The notes: a model not told the origin generated them from the letters alone. A stretch of 64,000 nt of DNA from Furfurilactobacillus rossiae DSM 15814 (GCF_000428925.1 NZ_AUAW01000005.1:144341-208340); one strand, 5' to 3'. Counted from the first letter of the stretch, positions 33,451 to 42,647 are shown. Made by a program: numbers and translations.

Positions 33451-33924
33451 TGACACCAATTATTGATGTGTGTTGTGGTAGTCGGATGTTCTGGTTCGAC
33501 AAAGAGAATCCCAACGTTACTTTCATGGATAAACGTCATGAGACGGTTCGGTCTACTGACAACAATTGGGGTCACAATCGTGTGATTGAGATTAATCCTG
33601 ATATTGTGGCCGACTTTCGGAATATCCCGTTTGATGACAACAGCTTTCACATGGTTGTCTTTGACCCACCGCATTTGCTAAAGGCTGGTAAGAATAGCTG
33701 GCTAGCAAAAATATGGGACGTTAGATGATACGTGGCCATTTGATCTACGTGAAGGGATGACTGAATGCATGAGAGTATTGAAACCATATGGAACACTGAT
33801 ATTCAAATGGAACGAAGAACAAATCAAGCTAAGTGAAGTGTTAGACGCATTAGGCTATCAACCGTTGTTCGGTGATAAGCGGGGCAAGACACACTGGCTG
33901 GTATTTATGAAAACTGAGGATTGA
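33450..33924 (+). pseudogene. Frameshifted class I SAM-dependent methyltransferase
   Basis: MTPIIDVCCGSRMFWFDKEN (motif I) and VVFDPPHLLKAGKNSWLAKI (a DPPH motif IV) occur in one frame, which stops at 33728. A second frame carries on with KYGTLDDTWPFDLREGMTEC and ends at 33924 with KTHWLVFMKTED. Removing one A from the run at about 33708-33712 would restore one gene of about 157 aa. It resembles the small DNA methylases of lactic phages. It is probably inactive, unless the extra A is a sequencing error. Confidence 0.78.
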
Positions 33925-33926
33925 GT

Positions 33927-34025
33927 ATGGACATTAGTTATTACGTCACCATCGCACTAGCAATTGGGTTCTTAGCAGGATTCGTGACTTGTGATGTGAC
34001 GATTGGAAAGGGCAGGAAGAAATGA
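33927..34025 (+). CDS. Small membrane peptide, 32 aa
   Basis: One hydrophobic helix (YYVTIALAIGFLAGFVTC) then a basic tail (GKGRKK). TGAGTATG gives only a weak ribosome site. It overlaps the start of the next gene by 4 bp. Unknown function. Confidence 0.45.
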   Translation: MDISYYVTIALAIGFLAGFVTCDVTIGKGRKK

Positions 34026-34570
34026 ATATGAACTCACCTACTGCGCTGAATAAGCGCGGTAAGAAGATACACAAGTGGGGACAGGATTGGGATAGTCAGA
34101 AGGAACTAGATTTTTACGAACGATTTTTGATGAAGCAAGTTAAGCCTGATAATCTACTGATTCACCATTCATATCCACTGTGTGATTTATACCAGGTTAC
34201 TAACGACCCCGTTATGGGACCAATCAAAATTCGAAGTTGGAAATACACACCTGATTTTGTTGTGTTAGACGACTTCAAACACTTTCTACATGTTTATGAC
34301 GTTAAAAACTCACTAGGTGTTTACGGATTGAGTGAAGCCAACAAATTGACGTTCAAAATGTTTGCAAGAAAGTATGGCATCCCTGTTGAGGGTGTCGTCG
34401 TTAGAGCACACGACTTTAAGGTCGCCGCAATTGGTGTTAGTAAACAGTTAGACCTTGATTGGACTGCTAAGAAGGCTGCTAAGCGTGCTAAGGAAAATAA
34501 AAAGCCAACAGTACCGCCAAGAGTTAAATCAGATGTTTGGTACAACTGGAAAGAGGCGACCAACTATTGA
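34022..34570 (+). CDS. DUF1064 nuclease-like phage protein
   Basis: The 182-aa protein has LDFYERFLMKQ, then IRSWKYTPDFVV and LHVYDVKNSLGVYGL, the acidic and Lys residues of a PD-(D/E)XK nuclease-like fold as in DUF1064. These occur in phage recombination regions and may resolve branched DNA. The Lys/Ala-rich C-terminus is basic. Start at 34022 or at 34028, both near AGGAAG. Confidence 0.8.
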   Translation: MNMNSPTALNKRGKKIHKWGQDWDSQKELDFYERFLMKQVKPDNLLIHHSYPLCDLYQVTNDPVMGPIKIRSWKYTPDFVVLDDFKHFLHVYDVKNSLGVYGLSEANKLTFKMFARKYGIPVEGVVVRAHDFKVAAIGVSKQLDLDWTAKKAAKRAKENKKPTVPPRVKSDVWYNWKEATNY

Positions 34571-34806
34571 GACCGATAGAGCATGAACGATGTCGCACGG
34601 CATACTATAACTTCTTAGCCGCAGGTCTACAGGATCATCAAGGCAACATGTGGGCCACGATTGTGTGGGCAAACGGCGTGCTAAGAAGAAAGCAGCCTAA
34701 TCATACGAACGATGAAGACTATTATTTGATAAAAGCAATTCATGAGCTAACACCACAGGACGTTAACAAGATTATTCACGAATTGACCATATCAGTAGAC
34801 TCTTAG
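34567..34806 (+). CDS. Hypothetical phage protein, 79 aa
   Basis: TTG start overlapping the previous stop (TTGA) after GAGGCGA. The protein is small and mixed (YYNFLAAGLQDHQGNMWATI, then YYLIKAIHELTPQDVNKII). Family not recognised. Confidence 0.58.
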   Translation: MRPIEHERCRTAYYNFLAAGLQDHQGNMWATIVWANGVLRRKQPNHTNDEDYYLIKAIHELTPQDVNKIIHELTISVDS

Positions 34807-34934
34807 CTCATTAATACAACAGAGTGTCATATGATAGTCATAAAACACACGTAGAGACGTTTTAAACAACAAGATGGTTAATTACATTCGAACAAAAGAA
34901 AAAGCCCACAGCGGGCTTACAGGAGGAAATAATC

Positions 34935-35258
34935 ATGGCTACAAAGAAAACAACAGAATTAAAGGACAACAGCTTCTCATTCAAAGGTGAATTAGCAAAC
35001 GTGCAATTTAAGACACGTAAGGATGGCAAGATTGCCGTGTTACGTGTGGAAGCACCAACACAAGACTTATCTGGCGAAGTAGCGTCACTCGTTCAAGCAC
35101 AAGGCTCATCTGTTGGTATCACGATGATGCCTGCTCAAACTGAACTTGATACTGATGATGACAAGGAAGCTGATGGTCAGACATCACTCGACGTTGAGGA
35201 AGATGGCACGAAGACACCTAAGAACCGTGCTCAAGATGAAAAGAAAGCCGAGGCATAG
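34935..35258 (+). CDS. Hypothetical phage protein, 107 aa
   Basis: An N-terminal beta domain (SFSFKGELANVQFKTRKDGK, then IAVLRVEAPTQD) ends in a very acidic tail (TELDTDDDKEADGQTS). That layout resembles small single-strand or DNA mimic proteins, but no family is recognised. AGGAGG precedes the ATG, just after a small hairpin AAGCCC/GGGCTT. Confidence 0.62.
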   Translation: MATKKTTELKDNSFSFKGELANVQFKTRKDGKIAVLRVEAPTQDLSGEVASLVQAQGSSVGITMMPAQTELDTDDDKEADGQTSLDVEEDGTKTPKNRAQDEKKAEA

Positions 35259-35260
35259 TC

Positions 35261-35491
35261 ATGAGCAAAGACATTAACGGTAAAACAATCAAGATCAACG
35301 ATGTCTTACGCAACGTTGATAATCATGCAATTGTACTAGTCGTGTCTGGCAATAATAAAGGCTACATAGCCTTAGGGGTTGCTAACATGATTGCAGGTAT
35401 TAACGATTGGTTGGACGTATATCCTGACGGTACATTTGAAATCTTAGGTAGTGCTGAAACTCATGATGACGAAGTGGTAGGTGCTCAATAA
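35261..35491 (+). CDS. Hypothetical phage protein, 76 aa
   Basis: A beta-rich soluble protein (KTIKINDVLRNVDNHAIVLV) with GAGG upstream, 2 bp after the previous gene. Its last base overlaps the next ATG. Function unknown. Confidence 0.6.
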   Translation: MSKDINGKTIKINDVLRNVDNHAIVLVVSGNNKGYIALGVANMIAGINDWLDVYPDGTFEILGSAETHDDEVVGAQ

Positions 35492-35721
35492 TGGCTGAAC
35501 AGGAAACTACCGTGATTGATAGCTGGTTAGTAGTCGAACTGGATGAATTATTTTTATCAGAGTATTCTGGGACCACTAAGAACAGTGAATTTAAATTTCG
35601 AACTCATGTCATGGGGGCCAAGCAATTTCATGACAAAAAATTGGCTGCAAAGATTGCTAAGAGCTGTCACGGACAAGTTATCCCAGTGATGGTGTCAGTT
35701 GGAATCCCTGAAAAAGTGTAA
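35491..35721 (+). CDS. Hypothetical phage protein, 76 aa
   Basis: A soluble protein (WLVVELDELFLSEYSGTTKN, then MGAKQFHDKKLAAKIAKSCH). Its ATG overlaps the previous TAA. It is the last gene before the late activator. Function unknown. Confidence 0.6.
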   Translation: MAEQETTVIDSWLVVELDELFLSEYSGTTKNSEFKFRTHVMGAKQFHDKKLAAKIAKSCHGQVIPVMVSVGIPEKV

Positions 35722-35806
35722 AAAAATAACCGAACTCTTTGTGAGTACGGTCGCTCTTCAAATAATTATTAGCAAAATTATTCTAACATAAAGGACGGCG
35801 GCTCAC

Positions 35807-36226
35807 ATGGGGAGTAGGTTTGAGTGGTTACAGGAGTACAGACAACTTTGTCATGACATCGGCTTCATTGAGTGGGATATCCGTAAATCGAAAGCTGAGC
35901 TGAGTCGCTGGGAAATCGGTGGTGACCTTGAACGACACGGTGAAAGTACCTCACGCGATATTGAAGGTGAAATCGCCAGGCTAGAAAAGGAACGACAGCA
36001 GCGCATTGATCTGAAAGATAGCCTACTGGAGTTGGTTCAAAGCTTTGACGGTATTGATGAGAAAATTATGTATAAGAAGTATGTTGATGGCGAAACTTTA
36101 GAACAGATTGCAGAGGATTTGAATTACAATATCTCTTACATTCGCCAGAAGCATGCTGAACTGCATAAACGTTTAGACTGGCTAGATAAATGGACCGATG
36201 ATGGACAGACTGTTTTGCCCTTGTAG
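35807..36226 (+). CDS. Sigma-like late transcription activator (ArpU/RinA type)
   Basis: A 139-aa protein. A helical, charged N-terminal half is followed by a sigma region 4-like helix-turn-helix: KYVDGETLEQIAEDLNYNIS then YIRQKHAELHKRLD. Such proteins stand between early and late genes and switch on the packaging and structural operon. AAAGGA lies upstream. A terminator directly follows. Confidence 0.83.
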   Translation: MGSRFEWLQEYRQLCHDIGFIEWDIRKSKAELSRWEIGGDLERHGESTSRDIEGEIARLEKERQQRIDLKDSLLELVQSFDGIDEKIMYKKYVDGETLEQIAEDLNYNISYIRQKHAELHKRLDWLDKWTDDGQTVLPL

Positions 36227-36232
36227 AATGAT

Positions 36233-36267
36233 AAAACGTATCTCATAATTGAGGTACGTTTTATTTT
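36233..36267 (+). terminator. Terminator after the late activator
   Basis: The stem AAAACGTA-CTC/GAG-TACGTTTT has an 8-nt loop and a T-rich tail, and closes the early operon. Confidence 0.82.
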
Positions 36268-36293
36268 GTTTGTTAAATGGGGATGAAAATACA

Positions 36294-36839
36294 ATGACTG
36301 ATTTGATGAAATTTTTATTTGTAGACGTACATGGAAAATTTGAATGGATAGGAATTACTTCAGTGCTGGCAATCGTCACGTTGACGTACAACGCATGGGA
36401 TAGACGAAGGCAATTTAGAGCTGACCTTATTTCTAAAAGCAGAATAAAATGGATGGAACAAGTTCGACCATTGGTTGCCAATTTTTACACTGATTCAAAA
36501 AAGTATATTTTCGATCGACTACATGCAAATACGAAATCACAAACTTTAAGTATTCCGGAATTAAACAACAATTTAGTCAAAGTGCAGGAACTGTACACCC
36601 AAATCATTTTATTTACACCTGATAACGAGTCAAATGAATTGTTACTTCATTCTGTGAAACTTGTTTGGGGTGAAATAGATAATATGAGTGACTACGCAGA
36701 TTTAGTTGCTACTCGAAAAATATCCAAAAGCAAGCTTCAAGCTGTAAATGATTATATGATGGATTTGTTTAACAATGGCGTCAAACAGTCTTCAAAATAT
36801 TTTAAATTAGAATGGGACAGAGCGAAGGCCGGAGAATAA
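36294..36839 (+). CDS. Membrane-anchored hypothetical protein, 181 aa (accessory)
   Basis: One N-terminal transmembrane helix (WIGITSVLAIVTLTYNAW, about residues 18-36), a basic stretch (DRRRQFRADLISKSR), then about 130 residues of helical cytosolic domain. GGGGATGA supports ATG 36294. It sits between the late activator and terminase, the usual place for phage accessory genes. No family is recognised; its build recalls membrane-tethered exclusion or defence proteins, which is only a guess. Confidence 0.65.
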   Translation: MTDLMKFLFVDVHGKFEWIGITSVLAIVTLTYNAWDRRRQFRADLISKSRIKWMEQVRPLVANFYTDSKKYIFDRLHANTKSQTLSIPELNNNLVKVQELYTQIILFTPDNESNELLLHSVKLVWGEIDNMSDYADLVATRKISKSKLQAVNDYMMDLFNNGVKQSSKYFKLEWDRAKAGE

Positions 36840-36973
36840 AAATGTTAGGTTTGTTTCAGGTCATTAACCCGATGTTTTTCTAGGTAATCAGGGTTTACAG
36901 TAATAGCATAAAGTTTTGCAGGTATCTCGGTCATTAAGTTGGCTGGGATATTTTTATGGCAGAGGAGACTAAT

Positions 36974-37153
36974 ATGCGAGTTCAAACCTTACGTAGTGAA
37001 GAACAACATGGCGACAAAGCAATTGACGATATTAAGGTAGTGCGTGACTGCATTGCTAACGCAATTGAAACTGAAGATACACGATATTTAGTTAAGGCGT
37101 TGATTAGCGTCGACAGAGTGGAGAAATATTTAAAGGCACTTGAGTACGAATAA
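36974..37153 (+). CDS. Hypothetical protein, 59 aa (accessory)
   Basis: A charged helical protein (VVRDCIANAIETEDTRYLVK, then ISVDRVEKYLKAL). GAGGAG upstream of ATG 36974 makes it better than the ATG six codons earlier. Family unknown. Confidence 0.58.
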   Translation: MRVQTLRSEEQHGDKAIDDIKVVRDCIANAIETEDTRYLVKALISVDRVEKYLKALEYE

Positions 37154-37297
37154 TAATTGTAGTAGAGCGACACGTTATATTGGCAGCATCAAATAGTTAA
37201 AAAGGACAGTTGCAAAGGGGGAGCATTGCTATGTTATCATTACTAATGAAAAGTATTTCAAATAAAAGGATAAATTTTGTTGGGGCTGATAATTACA

Positions 37298-37933
37298 ATG
37301 TTTACATTTATTCAATTAGGGGAGTCGACTTCGTTCTGGACAATCATCAGTGCAATTGGAGCGTTTGTTACTGCTTTTGTGGCAATAGCTATCGCTATTG
37401 CGAACCAGCGTCTTACATTAAAAATTTCTCGTGAGAACAGGGCTAAAAGTTCAGAATTTAGATTTAGTGAAAGCCGACCTTTTTTTCTTATTGAAGAAGT
37501 AAAAGATTTGACCTGGATAACAAAACATCACAGGATAATCTTTTATAATGGAAGTAAGAGTCAAATTGACTTTGATAGATCATTTGCTATACGTATTCAT
37601 AATGTTTCAGAAAAAATATTAATGGCTGTAAAGGTTGTCATACAAGTTGGTGAAGAGAAGCCAAACGTTTTCTATACCACGTATATTAAACCTACGCATA
37701 CTAATGCTTTTTTGATACCAAAGGATCCAATTCCAAAGGATTTAAAGATTACAATTTATTTTCATACTGAAGTCAGAGAACGTATTAAGCTCGTTTGGAA
37801 AAAGAAAAATGGAAAATGGCAATATGACGGAGATCAAAAGGAGCTAGAACATCGGTTAACCGATACAGAGAGTGTGAAGGCCTTCAAGGATTATGATGTT
37901 GCCAACTTTCATGAGACAAAATATATTAGCTAA
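37298..37933 (+). CDS. Membrane-anchored hypothetical protein, 211 aa (accessory)
   Basis: A single transmembrane helix (TIISAIGAFVTAFVAIAIAI, about residues 15-35) is followed by a cytosolic domain with beta content (FAIRIHNVSEKILMAVKVVI). The DNA is AT-rich and uses ATA codons often, unlike the neighbouring late genes. GGGGCTGA precedes ATG 37298. An upstream overlapping ORF with a strong GGGGGAG (37231) may be a leader peptide. Function unknown. Confidence 0.63.
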   Translation: MFTFIQLGESTSFWTIISAIGAFVTAFVAIAIAIANQRLTLKISRENRAKSSEFRFSESRPFFLIEEVKDLTWITKHHRIIFYNGSKSQIDFDRSFAIRIHNVSEKILMAVKVVIQVGEEKPNVFYTTYIKPTHTNAFLIPKDPIPKDLKITIYFHTEVRERIKLVWKKKNGKWQYDGDQKELEHRLTDTESVKAFKDYDVANFHETKYIS

Positions 37934-37961
37934 CAGAGACGATTCCATGAATTGTTTCTAA

Positions 37962-37990
37962 GCGGTTAGTCATTGCGACTAGCCGTTTTT
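37962..37990 (+). terminator. Terminator after the 211-aa gene
   Basis: CGGTTAGTC/GACTAGCCG (with G-T pairs) then TTTTT. Confidence 0.85.
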
Positions 37991-38056
37991 AATTATGGGT
38001 CGTTCACTCACAAGACGGATTTTGTTGTACAATGTCCCTAAAAGGGAGGCAGCAAA

Positions 38057-38332
38057 ATGAGCAAAGAAGTAGATTTCTTTAAAGGCGAACTTGCAAAAGT
38101 TCTCCCACCTAACCCTGAACCTGTTAGTGGTCCAGAACTGATAGAACGTGGTATTGATAAAGGTCTTGATGAATCAAGACTGAATGATATTATGGACTAT
38201 TTAACAAAGAACAGTGATTCTGGAAATAATGCGTATTTAACACAAATGCGTAGCCCAATCACTGGGCAACCGGTCTTGACAACGTCATTTAGTATTAAAC
38301 AAATTCAAGATTATTTAGATAAACTGAATTGA
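38057..38332 (+). CDS. Hypothetical phage protein, 91 aa
   Basis: A soluble protein (EVDFFKGELAKVLPPNPEPV, then SGPELIERGIDKGL), predicted helical with a winged-helix-like start. GGGAGG lies upstream. It has its own terminator at 38339-38365, so it is a single-gene unit. Family unknown. Confidence 0.65.
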   Translation: MSKEVDFFKGELAKVLPPNPEPVSGPELIERGIDKGLDESRLNDIMDYLTKNSDSGNNAYLTQMRSPITGQPVLTTSFSIKQIQDYLDKLN

Positions 38333-38338
38333 GTTTGT

Positions 38339-38365
38339 AAACGCCTATAGTGGGCGTTTTTATTT
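38339..38365 (+). terminator. Short terminator
   Basis: The stem AAACGCC/GGCGTTT is followed by a T-rich run 7 bp after the 91-aa gene. Confidence 0.8.
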
Positions 38366-38375
38366 TGGAGTAAAA

Positions 38376-38573
38376 ATGAAGCATACTAGGTACGGATACA
38401 TAAGCCGTGAGGAGGCCAAGATTGATGGTTATTTTGAACGGTGGTTAAAACTTAAGAAGCAGAGTGAGCGTCGTCCAAGTGGGCGGCGCTTTTCTAATGA
38501 AAGTAGAGTAAGAGCATGGAGGAAAACGATGAAAATACATAGTGACAAAAGAGATCAAAGAATCAATACTTAA
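38376..38573 (+). CDS. Hypothetical phage protein, 65 aa
   Basis: A strongly basic protein (RPSGRRFSNESRVRAWRKTM). GGAG lies 8 bases upstream. The charge suggests nucleic-acid binding, but no domain is recognised. Confidence 0.55.
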   Translation: MKHTRYGYISREEAKIDGYFERWLKLKKQSERRPSGRRFSNESRVRAWRKTMKIHSDKRDQRINT

Positions 38574-38600
38574 AGCATATTAAACCAAGGAGCTTGAAAT

Positions 38601-39098
38601 ATGCTTAATTTACTTAGTAATGTGATGCCTGAAGAGATTAAACGATTGTCCAGAAGTCGCAAAGGAATTTTTTGGACAGCAATTATTTGCTGTATAGCTA
38701 GTCATTACATGAGTTTTAGACTAGATAAATCATATATTCGTTTTATTAATACCGCCATGATTGTTGACGTAGCAGTTATACGAGCACTTGTTGTTCCATT
38801 TCTTGTAACCACTCTGTTAGCACAGGTTGCTACAGAAGGTCATTTTAAGTGGCTAAATTTTAAATTTATTTTAAGTGCCTTTTGGAACGAAGTTAATGTA
38901 TATGAACTACTGGTGTCTGCGAGCCTTTTGTGGTTAGCTTTGAACAATATTCAGGCCGGGCACACTTTTCTTGGTGGAATAATGAGATTGAAAAACGCAG
39001 GTTTGAATTTGCAAACTCTCACTAGTGCTGGCGGCTTGCTTTGGCTATTTATTATAGGATCATCTTTAGTAACTACATCAATTTTTGAGGAAGAGTGA
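38601..39098 (+). CDS. Multi-span membrane protein, 165 aa (accessory)
   Basis: About four hydrophobic helices: IFWTAIICCIASHYM, AVIRALVVPFLVTTLLA, ELLVSASLLWLALNN and GLLWLFIIGSSLVTTSI. AAGGAG supports the start. It lies just before terS and is not part of the usual packaging set. AT-rich, unknown function. Confidence 0.65.
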   Translation: MLNLLSNVMPEEIKRLSRSRKGIFWTAIICCIASHYMSFRLDKSYIRFINTAMIVDVAVIRALVVPFLVTTLLAQVATEGHFKWLNFKFILSAFWNEVNVYELLVSASLLWLALNNIQAGHTFLGGIMRLKNAGLNLQTLTSAGGLLWLFIIGSSLVTTSIFEEE

Positions 39099-39132
39099 AC
39101 TGAGTTAAATCTTGAGGTGACGGTGAGATATT

Positions 39133-39624
39133 ATGACAAAACTAACTGAGAAACAGCAAAAGTTTGCAGACGAGTATTTGCAAACACTGAATGCAGCAGA
39201 CGCTTATCGCAAGGCTGGCTATGCTGCAAAAACGAATGCAACGCAGCGTGCTAATGCGAGTCGATTGCTAACGAATGCTAACGTGTCAGCATATCTCGCC
39301 ACTCGCCTCAGTGAACTAAAATTAAACGAGAAAATGAGTCAGGAAGAGGTCATTGAACGTTTGACTAACATTGCCCGTGGTACTCCAACTACGACAGCAT
39401 TTAAGCGGATTGATAAGACCAAACGTGATGACGATGGCAATCCAGTGATTGAGTACGATACCGAGACCACAGTGGCTCCTGACACAGGTTCACAGTTGCA
39501 AGCATTAGAGGATTTAGGCAAGTACTACAAGTTATTCACAGAGCGTCAGGAGATTAATGCCCGTGTTGGTCCAGTAACAATAACTGATGATATTCCAGAT
39601 AAAGGTGTTGATGGGGATGGCTAA
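39133..39624 (+). CDS. terS: Terminase small subunit
   Basis: A 163-aa DNA-recognition protein of the packaging motor. LTEKQQKFADEYLQTLNAAD and YRKAGYAAKTNATQRANASR are typical of the Terminase_2 helix-turn-helix domain; the C-terminal part would form the ring and contact TerL. It overlaps terL by about 14 bp. Confidence 0.93.
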   Translation: MTKLTEKQQKFADEYLQTLNAADAYRKAGYAAKTNATQRANASRLLTNANVSAYLATRLSELKLNEKMSQEEVIERLTNIARGTPTTTAFKRIDKTKRDDDGNPVIEYDTETTVAPDTGSQLQALEDLGKYYKLFTERQEINARVGPVTITDDIPDKGVDGDG

Positions 39625-40900
39625 ACTAAGCCAACTTATCGCGCCTTCTTTTTATGGATTGCATCAGGATGTTAAGCACCACAAACACTCGAATTATTGG
39701 TTGAAAGGCGGACGTGGTTCTACCAAGTCATCGTTTGTATCGTTGGAGATTGTCTTAGGCTTAATGGCTGATCCAGACGCAAATGCCGTTGTGTTACGTA
39801 AGGTGTTCGGCACGATGCGTGAATCTGTTTATGACCAGTATCTGTGGGCTATTGATGCCTTAGAGGTCAGTCACTTGTGGGCAACGTCAACTAGTCCATT
39901 GCAGCTAACGTACATCCCCACAGGTCAGCAAATACGATTCAAGGGTGCTGATAAGCCAAAGAAGATTAAATCACAGAAGTTTCGTCATGGATTTACTAAG
40001 TACAAGCACTATGAAGAAGCTGACGAATTTGTAGGAACGTCTGAAATTCGGAGTATCAACCAGTCACTTAACCGTGGTGGTTCAGGAATTATCACGTTTT
40101 ACACGTACAACCCGCCGGCAAGTCAAAACAATTGGGTCAATCAGGCAGTAACCCATGAGAAGTTTCGTAAAGATACGCTGGTGCACAGTTCGGACTACTT
40201 ATCAGTTAATCCTAAGTGGTTAGGCAAAGAGTTCATAGCGGACGCTGAACAGCTTAAAAAGGACAATCCAAAAGCTTATGATCATGAATACTTAGGTGAA
40301 GTCACGGGTACTGGCGCTGAAGTATTTACTAACCTTGATTTACGTGAAATATCTGATGATGAGATTGCTAATTTCGACCATATTAAGCAAGGACTTGACT
40401 ACGGGTTTGCACACGATCCAATTGCCTACATGTTGGAGAATTATGATCCAACACGTAGAGTTTTGTACATCTACAACGAGATTTACCAAGTGGGGATGAC
40501 GAACCGTGAAGCGGTTGCGGCCATTCAGAAGTTAAATCCCATGAATGACCAAATCATCTCTGATCGTGAACCACGAACGATAGCTGAGTTTAACGACTTA
40601 GGCTTAAACATTGTAGGTGCAATCAAAGGACCGGGTTCGCGTGACCACAATTACAAATGGCTGCAAGATTTACGCCAGATTGTGATTGATCCGATTCGTT
40701 GTCCGAATGCGGCTCGTGAGTTTAGTGGCTATGAACTGGCACGCGATGGCAACGGTAATTTCAAAGCCGGTTATCCAGATGGTAATGACCACACGATTGA
40801 CTCAACTGCTTATGCGTTGAATAACGATATTGACAGAATTAAGACCAACACGGTGAGCCATGCACAACAGGCAGCCGCACTAAGAAATTTAGGAATCTAG
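39611..40900 (+). CDS. terL: Terminase large subunit
   Basis: The ATPase and nuclease that packages phage DNA, about 429 aa. Walker A is in WLKGGRGSTKSS, Walker B in YKHYEEADEF, the nuclease acidic residues in GLDYGFAHDP and ISDREPRTIAEF. It belongs to the PBSX/SPP1-like Terminase_3/6 group. Start ATG 39611 (AAAGGTG) or the ATG two codons on. Confidence 0.95.
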   Translation: MGMAKLSQLIAPSFYGLHQDVKHHKHSNYWLKGGRGSTKSSFVSLEIVLGLMADPDANAVVLRKVFGTMRESVYDQYLWAIDALEVSHLWATSTSPLQLTYIPTGQQIRFKGADKPKKIKSQKFRHGFTKYKHYEEADEFVGTSEIRSINQSLNRGGSGIITFYTYNPPASQNNWVNQAVTHEKFRKDTLVHSSDYLSVNPKWLGKEFIADAEQLKKDNPKAYDHEYLGEVTGTGAEVFTNLDLREISDDEIANFDHIKQGLDYGFAHDPIAYMLENYDPTRRVLYIYNEIYQVGMTNREAVAAIQKLNPMNDQIISDREPRTIAEFNDLGLNIVGAIKGPGSRDHNYKWLQDLRQIVIDPIRCPNAAREFSGYELARDGNGNFKAGYPDGNDHTIDSTAYALNNDIDRIKTNTVSHAQQAAALRNLGI

Positions 40901-40907
40901 GTGAATT

Positions 40908-42647
40908 ATGGCAAATGATACGAATGCACCATCGACGATGCAGCCTTGGTCGTTTTATCCCAAGAATGCGGACGTGAAGATGTTAAACGGCCCACGATTT
41001 GACCAAGACGCTAATCGAACGTTTAAGATTGATGCCAATAAGTTTGCACAAGTAAAAGATGATCCAGACGCTTTAGGGGATGTTGTGAGTCGGTTTATTA
41101 ATCGGCACTACACACATCAACTAAAGCGTATTTTGGCTATGCAGCGTTACTACATTGGTGCTAATGACATTAAGTTTTGGAATTCAGGCAAGGCAATTAA
41201 CCGTGCGGATAACCGGATTGCTAATGAGATGCCGAAATATATTACAAACATGCGGGTTGGGTATACCTTTGGTAATCCAATCCGTTTTCAGTACAACGAC
41301 GATTCTAGTCAAACAGATACTGACAGGGATACCGTTAATGAGGTTGTTGATGACTTTGATAAACGGACCAATGAGGCTTATCACGAAAAGGTTATGAAAA
41401 AGAATTTGTCCGTGACTGGTCGTGCTTATGAGTTGAATTACGTCAACAAGGATACAAATGATCCTTATGTAATGGCATTAGACCCAAGTGAAGCATTTGT
41501 CGTGTATGATACCGACCCTGAACAACATTCACTGTTTGCGGTTCACTATTACTACGTTGAAGATGACGAGACGCCACTGTGGTATGTGGACGTTTATACA
41601 GCTGACCACATCATTCACTATCAACCGACGGGTTATCCAAACTCACAGCTCGCGTTTGATCCACAACAAAAGGATAGCTTCGAAGAACATTACTTCGGTG
41701 CTGTTCCAGTGACCGAATACGTCAACAATGACGAGCGGTTAGGTGACTGGGAAGGTGAAATGGACAACTTCGATGCCTATGACAAAGCAATCTCTGAAAT
41801 GGCGAACAGCGAAGAAGATTTTAGTAACGCAACGTTAGTTATTTCAGGGGAATTCGACTTTGGCACTGATGAAAATGGAAAGCCAAAAGTACATCCTGAT
41901 GTTGATTCATTGAGCAGATACATGTGGCTGAAACCAGCGCAGGTTCAAAATGGAACAGGTGGTAACACTGTTGTTCCACCTAAAGCCGAGTACTTGACTA
42001 AAGAGTTGCCGATTGATGCTTGGAACGCTTATGTAAAGACTTTATCTGACAACATGCACAAGTTCACCAATTCGCCGAATGTCGCTGACGAGAACTTTGC
42101 TAGCAATGCTTCAGGTGTTGCGATGTCTTACAAACTTTGGGGCAGTGACCAAGAACGAGCGACCCAACAAGAATTGTATGCGCGTGGCTTAATGCGTCGC
42201 TTACGGTTGTTAGGGAACTACTGGTACACGCTGGGTAAGATTAAGAGTGCTGACTTGATTGAGAACATCACACCAATCTTCACACCGAACTTGCCCAAGA
42301 ATGATTCAGAGATCGTTGGCAACGTCCAAAAGCTGTCGCAGACTGGTGACTTTAGTCAGCAAACGCTGTGGGAGATGGCGCAGCCAGTTACTGGTATTGA
42401 CCCTGACGAAGAACAATCACGAATGGACGCACAAGCAGATTCTGAACCGAAAGTAACAATGCCGGGTGATTATCCAGACAGTTTCGGTAAAACGTCTGAA
42501 ACGGACAGCACGGCGCCAGAACAAGACAGTAACGGGGATGAAACCAATCCTGAACCAACCGGTGTTCAATCGGTTGAACAGGATAAACAAGCGGTCATCT
42601 TGCAAGCAATTGCTAATCAGCGAAAACAACAGGGTGGCGGTAATTAA
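40908..42647 (+). CDS. Portal protein, SPP1 Gp6 type
   Basis: A 579-aa protein that forms the dodecameric DNA gate at one capsid vertex. LKRILAMQRYYIGANDIKFW, ANEMPKYITNMRVGYTFGNP and WEGEMDNFDAYDKAISEMAN are typical of the SPP1 Gp6-like family. The last about 70 residues are polar and disordered. It overlaps the next ATG by one base (TAATG). Confidence 0.95.
   Translation: MANDTNAPSTMQPWSFYPKNADVKMLNGPRFDQDANRTFKIDANKFAQVKDDPDALGDVVSRFINRHYTHQLKRILAMQRYYIGANDIKFWNSGKAINRADNRIANEMPKYITNMRVGYTFGNPIRFQYNDDSSQTDTDRDTVNEVVDDFDKRTNEAYHEKVMKKNLSVTGRAYELNYVNKDTNDPYVMALDPSEAFVVYDTDPEQHSLFAVHYYYVEDDETPLWYVDVYTADHIIHYQPTGYPNSQLAFDPQQKDSFEEHYFGAVPVTEYVNNDERLGDWEGEMDNFDAYDKAISEMANSEEDFSNATLVISGEFDFGTDENGKPKVHPDVDSLSRYMWLKPAQVQNGTGGNTVVPPKAEYLTKELPIDAWNAYVKTLSDNMHKFTNSPNVADENFASNASGVAMSYKLWGSDQERATQQELYARGLMRRLRLLGNYWYTLGKIKSADLIENITPIFTPNLPKNDSEIVGNVQKLSQTGDFSQQTLWEMAQPVTGIDPDEEQSRMDAQADSEPKVTMPGDYPDSFGKTSETDSTAPEQDSNGDETNPEPTGVQSVEQDKQAVILQAIANQRKQQGGGN

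Noticed and set aside
37231..37434. 67-aa ORF with a strong GGGGGAG site
   Set aside because: It overlaps the 37298 gene, whose transmembrane and domain pattern is convincing. The first 20 codons might be a leader for coupled translation.
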